Assembly (NCBI GenBank): GCA_019677205.1
Contig: JAAMXY010001206.1
Coordinates: 1-58,155, forward strand
Reading direction: 5' to 3'
DNA from: Pinguiococcus pyrenoidosus
Lineage: Eukaryota > Sar > Pinguiophyceae > Pinguiochrysidales > Pinguiochrysidaceae
DNA: 58,155 bases
Below, in pieces: positions 23,301-33,777 of this stretch. Made by a program: the position numbers and the translations under genes. The notes under the pieces are model-generated. The model saw only the letters and a list, made by a program, of their open reading frames with translations. It was not told the DNA's origin and did no database searches. Position 1 is the stretch's first letter; each line of letters opens with the position of its first letter.

Positions 23301-25963
23301 AAGTCCTCTGCGCCCTACGTCATTGGCGACTCGTGCATGGACACGCTTCTGACGGCGACGTACTGGCTCCCTCATCAAGGGTGCTACGTGTACATGGAAG
23401 CTGACAACATCTGCGATCCCGTGTGCGACTACGCCGAGTGCGGCAACGACAATGGGGCATGCTGTCCCGAGGTGACGGCCACTCCGGCCAGTCCGCTGAT
23501 CCATCTCTTCGACGTCTCCCTTGCGAACGGAACCCAGCCTGTCCATCCTTTCCCAGACCCCTCCCAGCCCCTGAAGAGAGACATCGCTGGCAACCACCTG
23601 CTGCTGCAGGGCATCCTCGTGACCGCCGTCGTCAAAACGCGTGCAAAGTGCGCGGATGCCGCCATGGACGGCTCCTGGGCCAAACGTCTGGAAGGCGTCG
23701 GGTACTGGCCGGATCGGATTCCCGAGCAGCGCTTTGATGCCGAATATGCGGTGGCGTGCAGGAGCGACCATACCCGCACTGCTTCCTACGGCTACGACCC
23801 CATCTTTGTGTCCTCTTCGAACATCTACGAGATCTACAACGACGATGGGGCCATCGACAAGAATCTGTACTACCAAGAGGACGGACCGGCGCTTGAGGAG
23901 GGCACCGGTCTTCCCTATGCCTTCAACTACACCAAGTCCCGCACCGGCATCAACAAGTACAACGGGTTCCACGTGTTCTTCGACACGAACTTCTACGCGG
24001 ACTGGGCCAGCAACGTCGAGCAGTACATGGAACAAGGTGACTTCATTCTTGACGAGGCCGCGGAGATCACCTTCTCCTACGTCACCTACAACGGGCAGCT
24101 GAAGGTGTTCGCCCTCAACGAGGCGATCTTCACCTTCGAGGACAACGGCGAGATCTCCACGGACAAGTCGAATGTCGACGCATTTCGCGTGCAGATGTTT
24201 GACAGCAACATCGACTACCTGCGCTACGTCTTCGAGATCGTCTGGATGATCGGCGTCTCCATCCAGTGGCTTCTCGAATTCTACGAAATGTACAAGTATG
24301 GCATCTTGTACATTTTTGACGGCCACGCGGTCGCCATCTGGAACGTCTTCGACATCTCCAATCTGGTGCTGTTTACGTACATGATCTTCTCGATCCAGCT
24401 GGAGCTGTACCCGGCACTCGACGACTACCTGCCGCCCCTGCGCCACCGCGTCTACGATCGAATCAACCGCGAGACGGAGATCGGCGGGAACTGGCTTGCG
24501 AACGACGATCGGCAGCTCAAGGACGTGCTCAAAGACCTGGAGGACGCGGATTGGTTCTCGAGCTTCTGGCGTCGGTACATGACCATCACCGGCGTCGCGA
24601 TGCTTTTGATGATCGTGCGACTGCTGAAGGCATTGCATTTCCAGCCGACTCTGGGCGTCGTGACGCGTACGTTGGCGGCGGCGGCGGAGGCCCTCGTTAG
24701 CTGGACGATCGTCTTCGTGATGACCCAGCTGGCCTTCGCATTCATGGGCTACCTCCTTTTTGGAAGCTACATCGAGGAGCTCAGCACCTTTGCGTACGCG
24801 CTGAACTCGTGCTTCAATCTTCTCACCATGACGTGGACTCCGGACCTGCAGAACGAGCAGAAGATGCCCGAGTTGCTTGCGATCTGGACGTACGCGTATG
24901 TCGTCATCAGCTTCTTCGTTCTGCTGAACGTGCTGCTGGCGATCATCGTAGAGAGCTATCTGGATGTGAAGGAGGTGGCAGACACGGATCAGACGCCGGG
25001 GGAAGACCTCTACATTCTTGTCAGGAACTTCTTGCGGGACGTCAAAGTGGACGACGACGACGAGATGACCGTGTCGCGGGTGAATCATCTGGTCAAGAGG
25101 TATGCGGCGCTGCAGAAGAAAGACAAGGAGCAAGAACTGCAGATGGTTCAGCTGGACGACGGCGAGCTGTTCTTGCATGACACGCAACTGGCGATCCTCC
25201 TCGCGCTCGAGCTGGACGACATCTTCCGCGGGAGGGGAGACCAAAGAGCCAGGTTTGTGCAACTGCCGAGCGTAGATGCCTTATTCAGCAAATCTAAGTC
25301 TCGTGGCCTCGCCCAAGAGATGCGCTGGTGCGGGAGATTGCAGTCTTTATCTGCCACACCTACGGTCGACCGAGCTCAGTCTTGCAGCGCAAGTACAAAG
25401 ACAAGTTCGACCTTGCGCTCAAGAAGCTCCCTGTTGAGCTCAAGGAGGGGAACTTTGGGAAGGTACGTGTTCGTGGAGGGCAAAAGCATCCGTGCGTGAT
25501 CACATCTGCTGAAACCAGCGCACTCTACAGCCGACCTGGACGGACAACTTGATCCAAAAGGCGAAGATGGCCAAGTTCCGGGTGCAGAAGAGCCAGAGAA
25601 ACCTCGACGTGGAGCCCGATAGCAACAACGAGCGCGAAGGTGAGTCCCGGAGTTCATTCGCGGAGGCAATGGCTAGTGGAAGTTCCCTCAAGGCGCCTGC
25701 GGTATCTAGGGCTGACACAGGAGGTGAATCCGCATGGCTCGCCTCCCCTTGTCGTTCTCAGCGGCAAAGGCGCAGGTAGCACTGACTGCCACGGAATCGC
25801 ATTCAAGTGCTCTTCGCGATCTAATCATCCGACTTGTTGTCTAGATGTGGCGCCGTCCGACATCGTCCTAGCGTATGGACAAAGCGGCGACGACGCGCCT
25901 CTGATGTCCCCGTACAAGGAGGACATATCGATGCACGAAGAGAAGGACGCAAAGGACGCGTAG
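20337..25963 (+). CDS. Polycystin-family cation channel with Notch-type LNR modules
   Basis: Eight exons: 20337-20407, 20479-20644, 20724-21224, 21317-22127, 22192-25252, 25318-25462, 25531-25639, 25845-25963; 1,660 residues, all phases consistent. The first membrane span is at ~58-78 (LFLFVAIFAIFVTT). A very large extracellular loop follows with at least five Cys-rich LNR modules (near residues 487, 544, 598, 849 and 897; e.g. CDYDGGDCC and CDWDGGDCC with calcium-ligand Asp residues). Then come a polycystin-type loop and spans 2-6 (~1185-1440), including an S4-like MLLMIVRLLKALHFQPTLGV, a pore region ALNSCFNLLTMTW and the S6 FFVLLNVLLAIIVESYLDV. The cytosolic tail is charged. PKD2-type channels conduct cations, often on cilia; that location is inferred. 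The intron at 25253 (gtttgt donor) is the weakest junction, chosen because it restores the downstream frame. Confidence 0.9.
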
Positions 25964-27112
25964 ACTTGGAGATTTGCTTCCGTGCCTAGTCTCTTATGTT
26001 CTCGAGTCTTGCGTAGCGTGGGAAGTTGCGCGTTGTGATGTCTGCCGAGGAGCGAAGCGTCGCTGGAACCCCAAATCTTCGAACTGAACCCTGAAAACCG
26101 TTGCTTTCCCTCGGGCTTGGCCTTTCTCCGTATAAGCGCCATCGCCGCTCTTTGCTGGGCTTGCGATGGGCTTGCGATCTTTGCGCGAGTTTGGTGACGC
26201 CGACACCGATGGCGGGCGGGCAAACAGCTGGCAGCTAAGCGCACGCGTGATGCAACTGATAGACCAAAGATCCCCTCCCGATGAGTCCCCTTGCTGCACC
26301 CTCTTGGGCAGAAGCCGGGGAAGGCTCTTCGAAGGCTCCGTCCGCATGCGAACGTCCGCATGTCCCAGTATGCTCGCCATACTTCGCGCGAAGGAACACT
26401 CGGCGAACTATACCTTGAAAGTCTGGAACGGACCATTCTGTTTCACATGGCGAAGATCGGCCTCTCTTGAAGCATCCTACAGATCTGTATGGCACGAGGC
26501 AAGCGATGCCTCCAGAGGGCTGTAGATGACACTCGAATCGGTCGCTCCGTCGCCGAGGCAGCACCGCAACAACCCCCTGCCACATGTTTCGGGCCGTTGG
26601 GTGCTCTTGATCACTGGGCTGCTCATGATAGACTGAGGTTTCATTGGGCTCGTCATTTCGGAGGGACCAGGACCGATGGCTACTCGGGCATCATCATTTA
26701 GAACGCGAAAACTCCCGGTGATCGTGAGCCAATCCCTCGTCGACGAGCAGCAGCGAAGCTTCCCCCTGCTTTTACAACAGCGCGAGCTTCGCCGGCTTTG
26801 CTCCTCGGCGGTACGGTTTCGTGAACGCCGTTCAAGTGGCGCCAGAGCTCTCTGCCGGGTACCGACACGCGAGACCTGTAAAGCTTTGCGCAGCCTGCGT
26901 GGCACGCCTCTTCTCGCCGGTGCCGCTGCTGCGCGTAGCTTCCCGCCAGAGCCTTGTAGTGAAGGCTATCGTGCCGTGGAGAGAACCTCCCGACTCTCAG
27001 CGCCCGTCCCGTGTTGCAGAGAAACACCAGCAGCTCTTACCCCACGCCTCAGAGAGGCTCGCAGAAGCATCGCGAGGAGAGCTTTGACGCCCGTGGCCAG
27101 AGGTCGTGCGCA
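25964..27112. other. 1.15 kb intergenic stretch, no supported gene
   Basis: Between two plus-strand genes. Short open frames on both strands lack recognisable domains or a consistent splice model. No repeats of note. It should contain the polycystin 3' end and the promoter of the ArfGAP gene. Confidence 0.5.
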
Positions 27113-28725
27113 ATGTCGGGCATGATAATGCAGGAGCGGGGCGTCCAAGCAGTGCTGGCTGTATGTCGTATTCTTTTGCCGGCACCCTCCCCAGCGCTGT
27201 CTCTGACGAATGCATGTGCAGGTGCCGGGGAATAGCGTTTGTGTCGACTGCGGCGCCAAGAATCCGGAGTGGGCGAGCATCAATTTGGGGTGCGTCTCCT
27301 CCTTTTGGTCACGTGTCACGGCCGGCATGCACTCATGCTCTTGGTCGGCAGGGTCGTTATGTGTCTGGAGTGCAGTGGCATTCACCGAAGCCTCGGCACA
27401 CACATCAGCAAAGTGCGGAGCTTGACGCTAGACGTGGAGTGCTGGCATGGTAAGTCTGATGGCAAACTCCTGAACGTGGGCATATATCACCTCACAGCTA
27501 GTGCTGCCGCGCCGCAGGGGAGCTACTGGAGTTCATCCTCAGCGTCGGGAACAAGGCCTTCAATCAGTATTGGGAAGCGGCGGTGCCACTGGGCACCTTG
27601 CGTCCTGGGCCCAACCCCAACGCGGAGCCGAACGCCACCACCTCGGGCATCCGCGAGACCTTCATTCGCGACAAGTACCAGTATCGCGTCTTCTACCGCG
27701 ACCGAATTGCCGAAGACGGCTGCGTACTCTCCCCGAGTCCGGTACCGCCGCCTAGCTTGGATGAGTGGTACCTCGGCTGCGTGTATGGGCCCATGGAGGC
27801 CACGATGGAGAAGATGGCGGGGCGGCCTTTCATGGCGACGTGGCAGCAGCGCACGCTGAAGTTGGACCCCCGGCGGCGAAGTCTGCAGTACTTCCGCACG
27901 GCGTCGTCGGAGGAGGAGCGAGGCGAGGTGCTGCTCGAGGGCGCCACGTTGGACGTGACGTTGGACCCCACGATACATCCGTCAAAGGCTCCCTACTTGT
28001 GGCGCATCACGCCGAACGACAAGCACAGCTCGCATCGGCGGGGTAAAGGCTTCATCTTCAACGCCTCCACCGCGCGAGAGAGGGTGCGCTGGGTGGAGAA
28101 CATTCAGCGATGCGCCGCGGGCCGCCTCGTCGTGCAGGAAGAGCGGGAGGCGAACAGCGCGGCCCCCCTCCGGTCGCCGTTGCTGAGCCTGCAGGAGGAG
28201 TACAAGGAGCAGGCTATCGCGCACGTTCGTGAGGGCGAGATCAAGAGGGGGACGCTGTGCATCCGGATCCGTCCGAGCTGGGGGCAGTGGCACAACCACT
28301 TCATCTGCGTCACGACCAAGTCGCTGCTGGTCTTCGCGTCCGCGGAGAAGCCGAGATCCGAGGACGCGGCCTTCTCTGCGGCGCTCGTCGCGATCCCCAT
28401 CCAGCTCGTCAACGTTGACACGGCGCCCCAAGACGCAGCAGCGGCAGGGGTCGAGCGGAGAGGAGACCTGGAAGACGAGGATCCCACACACGTCTGCTGC
28501 TTCTGGTCGTCCCTTGCGGTTGTCATGGCGGCGTTCGAGGACGCCGACCAAAAGGACGAGTGGTGTGCCGCAATCAAGGTCGCGAAGGCAAGTGCACCTC
28601 CTTTGCACTTCCGACAACTATGCGAGGACAGCTACGGAGTGGTGCTGTCGTCCACTACCAAAAGCGAGTCCTCGCACGAGCGGCAACTCACCAACGAACA
28701 GCTCGACAAGTTGGAGGCAGTCTAA
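27113..28725 (+). CDS. ArfGAP with two PH domains (ADAP/centaurin-alpha-like)
   Basis: Exons 27113-27160, 27222-27289, 27352-27449 and 27518-28725; 473 residues. The zinc-finger ArfGAP domain is assembled only after splicing: [17 protein letters not shown] then [15 protein letters not shown], i.e. Cys-x2-Cys-x16-Cys-x2-Cys plus the catalytic Arg in GIHRSLG. A first PH domain (~residues 165-270: [18 protein letters not shown] ... [12 protein letters not shown]) and a second PH-like domain (~300-430: [20 protein letters not shown] ... [14 protein letters not shown]) follow. ArfGAP-PH-PH is the order of human ADAP1/2, which bind phosphoinositides and stimulate GTP hydrolysis on Arf6. All three introns are only 61-68 nt. 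Confidence 0.9.
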
Positions 28726-29250
28726 GGTCCCCAAACGCCTCGTAGAAGCTTGGTAGAAAGACATGTAGGACTGAGCCGGAAGAGCAAGAGGCAGCGGCAC
28801 TAGGTCAGGTAGAGGACACAGCCAAAGAAGGGTGGCGATGAGCGAAATGGGCGCGAGCGGAGAAGCAAGCAGTGTTTAGGAAGGCAGTGAAACGATTTCC
28901 TTTGTCGATTCATCCCCTGTCCCTCCTGCGATCATCTCTGCCAGCAGGCAAATTTGCACATCGGCGATGTGGTCTGTAGAGCACAATATCGGGGAGCATA
29001 TCATCGGAGAGCACATTATCGGAGAGCACATTATCGGAGAGCACATCATCGGGGAGCATGTCATCGGGGAGCATATCATCGTGTCGACCGCTTGGAGTCA
29101 GAGAGCTAGCATTGATTGTCTAGCTGTTTCCTTCTGTCGTGACGGCGATCATCCTCTTGAGGGAATTCCCGTGGGCGTCAGCTTCGCCGGTCCAGGGAAC
29201 AAAGTCAGTGACGGAGCAAGCGAAGGAGCAGATGTTGCACCCTCCACTAC
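28726..29250. other. Tail-to-tail gap with minisatellite
   Basis: 525 bases between convergent genes. The 15-base minisatellite described separately occupies 28980-29082. Nothing coding is supported. Confidence 0.5.
28980..29082. repeat. 15-base minisatellite
   Basis: About six to seven tandem copies of a 15-base unit, tatcggagagcacat with variants catcggggagcatat, located in the tail-to-tail gap between the ArfGAP gene and TMEM107. The open frame it produces (repeats of IIGEH) is an artefact of the unit length being a multiple of three. Confidence 0.93.
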
Positions 29251-29907
29251 TCAGTCGTCCCTTGCAAAGGGCACGATACGCAGGCCGAAGATCGCGATCC
29301 AAGCTGCTGCTTCTGCAAGTGCTGGGGGCAGATTGAGAAGCCCAACAATGCGCCAGAGGTTCGACGCCTGACACGACTCGACGATGTAGACACTCAGGGA
29401 CACACCGCTCAAGAAGTGCATGCAGATCTGGAAGAAGTTCATCCGCGGGAAGAACAGAGTGAAGCCCAGGACCATCCCGGCCTGCAAAGGAGAGACAGCA
29501 GACCGCTTGTCAGCTTCCCAGTCCCTCTTCTTACATCTTTCGTCTCACAAGAGTACTCACCAGCTCCAGAATGCAAAGGGTAGCTCCCATGGCGATTGCC
29601 GACTGAATCGTGCTGTGCAAAATTCAGCAAAGCGACGTCAAACTGGCGTTTTGGAGAGCTTGCAAGCTCCTGCAAGTACGTACACCTCTGCCGAGTCCCG
29701 CTCTGCGTCGCTTGCAGAGTCGCCAACGGTGGAGTCGATGTTGTCTTCAATGCTGTAGACAGCCTAGGAAACCGCTTCCTCAGCTCCTCTGCGCTGTACC
29801 ATGGAAGACGAGAGAGGATTGCAATGCGGACGCACCATGAAGAAGGCAACTAGGTTGCCCAGAGTCAGCAGGAAACGCGACGGAATCACCGCCTCGACAC
29901 GGCCCAT
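29251..29907 (-). CDS. TMEM107: TMEM107, ciliary transition-zone tetraspan protein
   Basis: Exons on the minus strand: 29907-29836, 29763-29684, 29612-29561 and 29481-29251; 144 residues against about 140 in animals. It begins MGRVEAVIPSRFLLTLGNLV, closely matching the family start MGRV..LVPSRFL, and has four hydrophobic spans (~8-24, ~52-75, ~80-102 and ~113-135) ending GLRIVPFARDD. The segment HFLSGVSLSVYIVESCQASN aligns with the third span region of animal TMEM107. Introns are 72, 71 and 79 nt; the 29684 junction was chosen at a gtacgt donor to keep the frame. TMEM107 is an MKS-module protein of the transition zone. It lies 347 bases head-to-head from AHI1, another transition-zone gene. 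Confidence 0.88.
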
Positions 29908-30254
29908 CCCTTAAGTCCTCCCGTGCGCAAGTGACCTGTCCTGAACGCCTTCTTGGCAGCGTTGGAACGCGCACAGCGCTTTCAGAACATTTTCCGAGGG
30001 TTTGAAAAAAGGCCTCTGCAAAGCCCGGTGTGACGGACGGATCCGCCGATCAGCTGACAGGTCCGAGTCGCTTGCAAACTTCAACTTCAAAACCTTTCCT
30101 GAGAAGATGAAACCGTCAAATTCGGTCCTCTTGTCAGTACGATATGAATATTAATTCTAATCTTTCTTTGAAAAGTCCGGCTTTCTTCCAAGTCGGAACA
30201 AATTTGAACCCGGAACCGTCGCAGCGCCCTGCACTAGTCGGGTGCGAGGCGAGC
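29908..30254. promoter_or_regulatory. Shared promoter region of TMEM107 and AHI1
   Basis: 347 bases between the two start codons. It contains ATCAGCTGAC (30049-30058), a variant of the palindrome repeated in other head-to-head gaps, and an AT-rich patch at about 30095-30180. A short stretch after 30144 is open in frame with AHI1 and may be 5' UTR. Confidence 0.5.
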
Positions 30255-33200
30255 ATGGACCTGCGCGAGCACCTGCGCCGCCGCCGCAGTCGCAGTCGTC
30301 GTAGGAAGGCCAGACCTACCGAACATGACGAGGAAGAGGAGGAAGAGGAGGAAGAGGAGGAAGAGGAAGAAGAAGCAGAGGCGGAAGACAAGACAGAAAG
30401 CAGCACCGAAGCGGGGAAAGTCGGAAGGAAACCTTTGCTGCGGAGTGGCGAGAGGGAGGCAGAGGCGACCGCGGCTGGGAGGCGAAGGCGGGGGCCTAGA
30501 AAGCGAGGCACCAGGTTCCGAGAGGCCGGCCATGGCCGCCAGCGCGACGCTGCAGCGGCGGAGGATGAAGATGAGGATGAACCTGGGGACAAGGATGGCT
30601 CCGATGAAGAGGAGGATGTCGGTCACGACGAGGACGACGAGGACAGCGAGGAGCTCCACACGGCAGACGAGAACAGACGCTTAAGCAGAACAGACGCAAT
30701 GCGGGAGCAGGTCTGTGATGCGTGCGCCTGGTGGACCGCGTTCTGGACGTGGAGCACACCCAGATGGCTCCTGAAGATGCTCCAGTCGGACCTGTCGCTG
30801 CTTAGCGGCCTGCTTCCGCCTCCACAGAGGACGCACCTTTCTGTGGGGGAGCGGCGACTCCTCCGGCGGAGCTGCAAGAACCTTCTCCGGCATGATAGCA
30901 TCCAGATCTCGGTGCAGAGCTCCGATAGATTGGGACAGCATTTAGACGCAGTCCTTCCCTGCGTTCGAGTGCACATCGTGGACGTGCACACCGGACAGTA
31001 CTTCCCAGCTGGTGGCCTGCCTCTGGGGAAATCCATTCTACTGGCAGAGGAGAACACAGGCGACAGAGCAGGCGAAGGTCCTTCCCACGCCTCCGACGAG
31101 CACCAGAGTCTCAGATCAGGTCGCCGTACGATTGCACCGAAAACTACCAGCCCCACGCCTATCAAGACCGGCGACATCAAGGTCCAGTGGGACGAAGATC
31201 TCCTCTTCGTCGAGCATTACAGCCGGCTGCTTCATCCTGACGCGCTGATTCTTTTTGAAGTGCTTGACTCCCATGCCTCCCAGAAATCGTCAGAGCGGCA
31301 CCCCGAGAGGGGCAGAACGGACCCGGTGGCCTGGGCGTTCCTACGACCCGTGGCGCCGCCAAGCGACCGGCTTATTATGGGGGCCGTCCCAAGAGCTTTG
31401 CAGGATGATGATCTGACGCGAGTACGCATCAACGTCAATCTGAGGCGACCGCGAGCCGCTTCTCCGAGAAGGGGGACCACCTACGCCTCGTCCGAGTCCT
31501 CTGCAAGCGGAAGCGACCACAACGGCGATTCTGGAGAGCGGAGCAAGCGGAGCAAGCGGAGCGAGCGGAAAGAGGATGCTGATGTGGAGTCCGACGGCCA
31601 CCACGGCGATCACGATGGTAACGATGACGGGAGTGATGCCGACGATGATGACGACGAGAGTGAGGATAACGGAAACTTGCGGCGCGTGCATCGCTTGCAG
31701 CTCTACGCCTGGCAAAGCCCAAGCTACCTCGCGCGACAGCAAGCGTGGGCGAGGCGGCTTGAGCCGCGACATGGGGAGACCGGAGAAGGCGTTCCCGCAG
31801 CATATCTACAGTTTCTCCATCGGAAGCGCCGTCGCATCCCGAGTACCCTTTTCGTCCGCGTCCGACCCGTTTACCACCACCCAATCTCGGCGCAGGGGCA
31901 CCGCATTTCCAGATCATCAGCTGGGCGGCTATCCGCGGAGATGGAGGTCGATCCTGACGGCGGGGCTTCACCGATTCCGGGGACCCCAAAGACGGCAGAA
32001 GCGCAGAGGGAGGAAGAAGCGGGAGTCGAGGATCAGGAGCTGATTCAACGGATGAGAACGCCAGCGGAGCGCTGTCTCATTCCCTCCAAGCTGCTGCATC
32101 GCCTGCCAGCGGGGAAACAGGGGGCGATGTGCATAGCTTACAATCAGCTCGGGAACCTGCTCTGCGTCGGCGCCTGCCACCGTTCAAGGAATGGTCCGGA
32201 GCACGAGCGTGCGTATCCGATTCTCATCTTCGACTCTGATCGGGGGGCTTGCGTCCAGGAGCTGCACGGGCACTGTGACGTGGTGTACCATCTCGTGTGG
32301 TCCAGAGACGACACCACTCTCGCCAGTGCGTCCAAGGACGGCACGGTGCGCCTATGGAGGCTGCCCTGGCTGCTCAGCGGTGAGCATGGGGGAAGTGGCG
32401 CTTCTCGCGTGCGTACGACTCAGGCCTTTGCGGTTCTACGGCCGTCGCCGCCATCGCCGGTTTACGCCGCGGCGTTCGTCCCGGGACTCGGCGTCGATTC
32501 CGAGGCGCAGCGTCTGCCGATTCGAGGAGCCGTCCAGACCGCTGGGCAGCAGCAAGGCGCCGCCGGCTCCGCGTCCGAGGCATGGCTCATCGCCTCGACC
32601 ACCTCCGGGGACCTGGAGCTGTGGCGCACGCGGGATTCCGACCTGATCCCGAGAACGGAGGTCGAGAAGCTCGGGATCTTCAAGACCGGCGATGATCGCC
32701 CCGGCCACGAGGCCGCGGTCACGGCAATCTGTGCTGATCGTCGGAACGGGCGCATCGTCTCTGGCGATGCCGAAGGCATCATCATGATTTGGTTGCGACG
32801 GCACGACGGCTCCGAGATCGGGCACTACGCGCTGCTGAAGAGGATCCGGCACTACGACCTCGCTGGGCCGAGCCTGACCATCCTGAGCATGGCCCTCAGG
32901 CCATCTCTGGGAGGTCCGCGCCGAAAGGCGCAGCTGCTGGTCCTCGCAGAAGGCAACGTCATGCGCCTCTTCGACCTCACTTCGCATTCGTTGCTCAACA
33001 CGGGCTTCGCGGAGGTAAAGACGGATCCCGACAAAGGCATTGGCCCATTCTATCGGGTCACGGCGTGCTTCTCTCCGGACGGGGTCTTTGTCTTCAGCGG
33101 GGCGTTGGATGGGAAGCTTCGGATCTGGGAGGCGCAAAGCGGCAAGCACGTGACCAGCCTGGAGGGACACATCAGGGTGGACGGCGATCCGCAGATCCGC

Positions 33201-33632
33201 CTGGGCTTCTCAACTCCGCTCACAGCTGTCGCCTACCACCCGCGCGCTCACGCGCTTTCCATGGTGTCCTACGGTGCCTACGCCCCCGCCTTGACCTTCT
33301 ATACGAATCGCGAATCAGCGATATTGCGTCCCCGGCACGAGGGCTACGCCACTTTGGGCGCCACGAAGAGCATCACGCAGGAGCCCACAAGGAACCGCAT
33401 CGTTCTGGAGCCCATTGATGCCGCTAGGAGCGGAAGCTTGGGGGGGCGAGCGGGGACGCGCCTTGCGCCCATCGACTGGCAGAGCGAGCAGAGCACAGGG
33501 CCACCGAGAGCGCTGGGCGTGTCCTTCGACAAGCGGCCCAGCTTGGGTGGCGGAGTCAATCGAGAGGAGCGGCACGACCTGTCCAACAGCGTGCAACTGG
33601 ATGGCCCGAAGATCAGCACCATCGCCTTCTAA
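30255..33632 (+). CDS. AHI1: Jouberin (AHI1), WD40 transition-zone protein
   Basis: Intronless, 1,125 residues from MDLREHLRRRR (an in-frame ATG 111 bases upstream at 30144 sits in AT-rich sequence and is less likely). The N-terminus is Arg-rich then strongly acidic (poly-Glu, residues ~24-46). Residues ~235-400 carry the jouberin pre-WD region (VHIVDVHTGQYFP, WDEDLLFVEHYSRLLHPDAL). WD40 repeats run from ~609 to ~1018: CLIPSKLLHRLPAGKQGAMC, YHLVWSRDDTTLASASKDGT, SPDGVFVFSGALDGKLRIW, and AVAYHPRAHALSMVSYGAYA, the last strongly reminiscent of the vertebrate jouberin terminal WD motif. No SH3 domain is visible; that domain is variable outside animals. In animals AHI1 acts at the ciliary transition zone. 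The function here is inferred from family. Confidence 0.85.
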   Translation: MDLREHLRRRRSRSRRRKARPTEHDEEEEEEEEEEEEEEEAEAEDKTESSTEAGKVGRKPLLRSGEREAEATAAGRRRRGPRKRGTRFREAGHGRQRDAAAAEDEDEDEPGDKDGSDEEEDVGHDEDDEDSEELHTADENRRLSRTDAMREQVCDACAWWTAFWTWSTPRWLLKMLQSDLSLLSGLLPPPQRTHLSVGERRLLRRSCKNLLRHDSIQISVQSSDRLGQHLDAVLPCVRVHIVDVHTGQYFPAGGLPLGKSILLAEENTGDRAGEGPSHASDEHQSLRSGRRTIAPKTTSPTPIKTGDIKVQWDEDLLFVEHYSRLLHPDALILFEVLDSHASQKSSERHPERGRTDPVAWAFLRPVAPPSDRLIMGAVPRALQDDDLTRVRINVNLRRPRAASPRRGTTYASSESSASGSDHNGDSGERSKRSKRSERKEDADVESDGHHGDHDGNDDGSDADDDDDESEDNGNLRRVHRLQLYAWQSPSYLARQQAWARRLEPRHGETGEGVPAAYLQFLHRKRRRIPSTLFVRVRPVYHHPISAQGHRISRSSAGRLSAEMEVDPDGGASPIPGTPKTAEAQREEEAGVEDQELIQRMRTPAERCLIPSKLLHRLPAGKQGAMCIAYNQLGNLLCVGACHRSRNGPEHERAYPILIFDSDRGACVQELHGHCDVVYHLVWSRDDTTLASASKDGTVRLWRLPWLLSGEHGGSGASRVRTTQAFAVLRPSPPSPVYAAAFVPGLGVDSEAQRLPIRGAVQTAGQQQGAAGSASEAWLIASTTSGDLELWRTRDSDLIPRTEVEKLGIFKTGDDRPGHEAAVTAICADRRNGRIVSGDAEGIIMIWLRRHDGSEIGHYALLKRIRHYDLAGPSLTILSMALRPSLGGPRRKAQLLVLAEGNVMRLFDLTSHSLLNTGFAEVKTDPDKGIGPFYRVTACFSPDGVFVFSGALDGKLRIWEAQSGKHVTSLEGHIRVDGDPQIRLGFSTPLTAVAYHPRAHALSMVSYGAYAPALTFYTNRESAILRPRHEGYATLGATKSITQEPTRNRIVLEPIDAARSGSLGGRAGTRLAPIDWQSEQSTGPPRALGVSFDKRPSLGGGVNREERHDLSNSVQLDGPKISTIAF

Positions 33633-33640
33633 ATATGAAG

Positions 33641-33740
33641 ATGAGAAGCGGGCACGGAAGATGAGAAGCGGGCACGGAAGATGAGAAGCGGCCACTGAAG
33701 ATGAGAAGTGGCCACTGAAGATGAGAAGCGGCCACTGAAG
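33641..33740. repeat. Five exact-length copies of a 20-base repeat
   Basis: Five back-to-back 20-base units: two of atgagaagcgggcacggaag, then atgagaagcggccactgaag with one variant. It starts eight bases after the AHI1 stop codon and fills most of the tail-to-tail gap to the MPV17-like gene. Confidence 0.97.
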
Positions 33741-33777
33741 AAAATGCCTCTTTCGACTGTTTCTCTTCCCCATGCCC

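Noticed and set aside
23169-25262. 697-codon minus-strand frame
   Set aside because: Antisense to the polycystin exon 5. Composition is that of a shadow frame.
26166-26525. Short plus-strand frame in the 25964-27112 gap
   Set aside because: No domain, no splice partner and overlapping frames on the other strand of equal quality.
33641-33740. CRISPR-like array
   Set aside because: The 20-base units are directly adjacent with no spacers, in a eukaryotic gene gap; it is a minisatellite.
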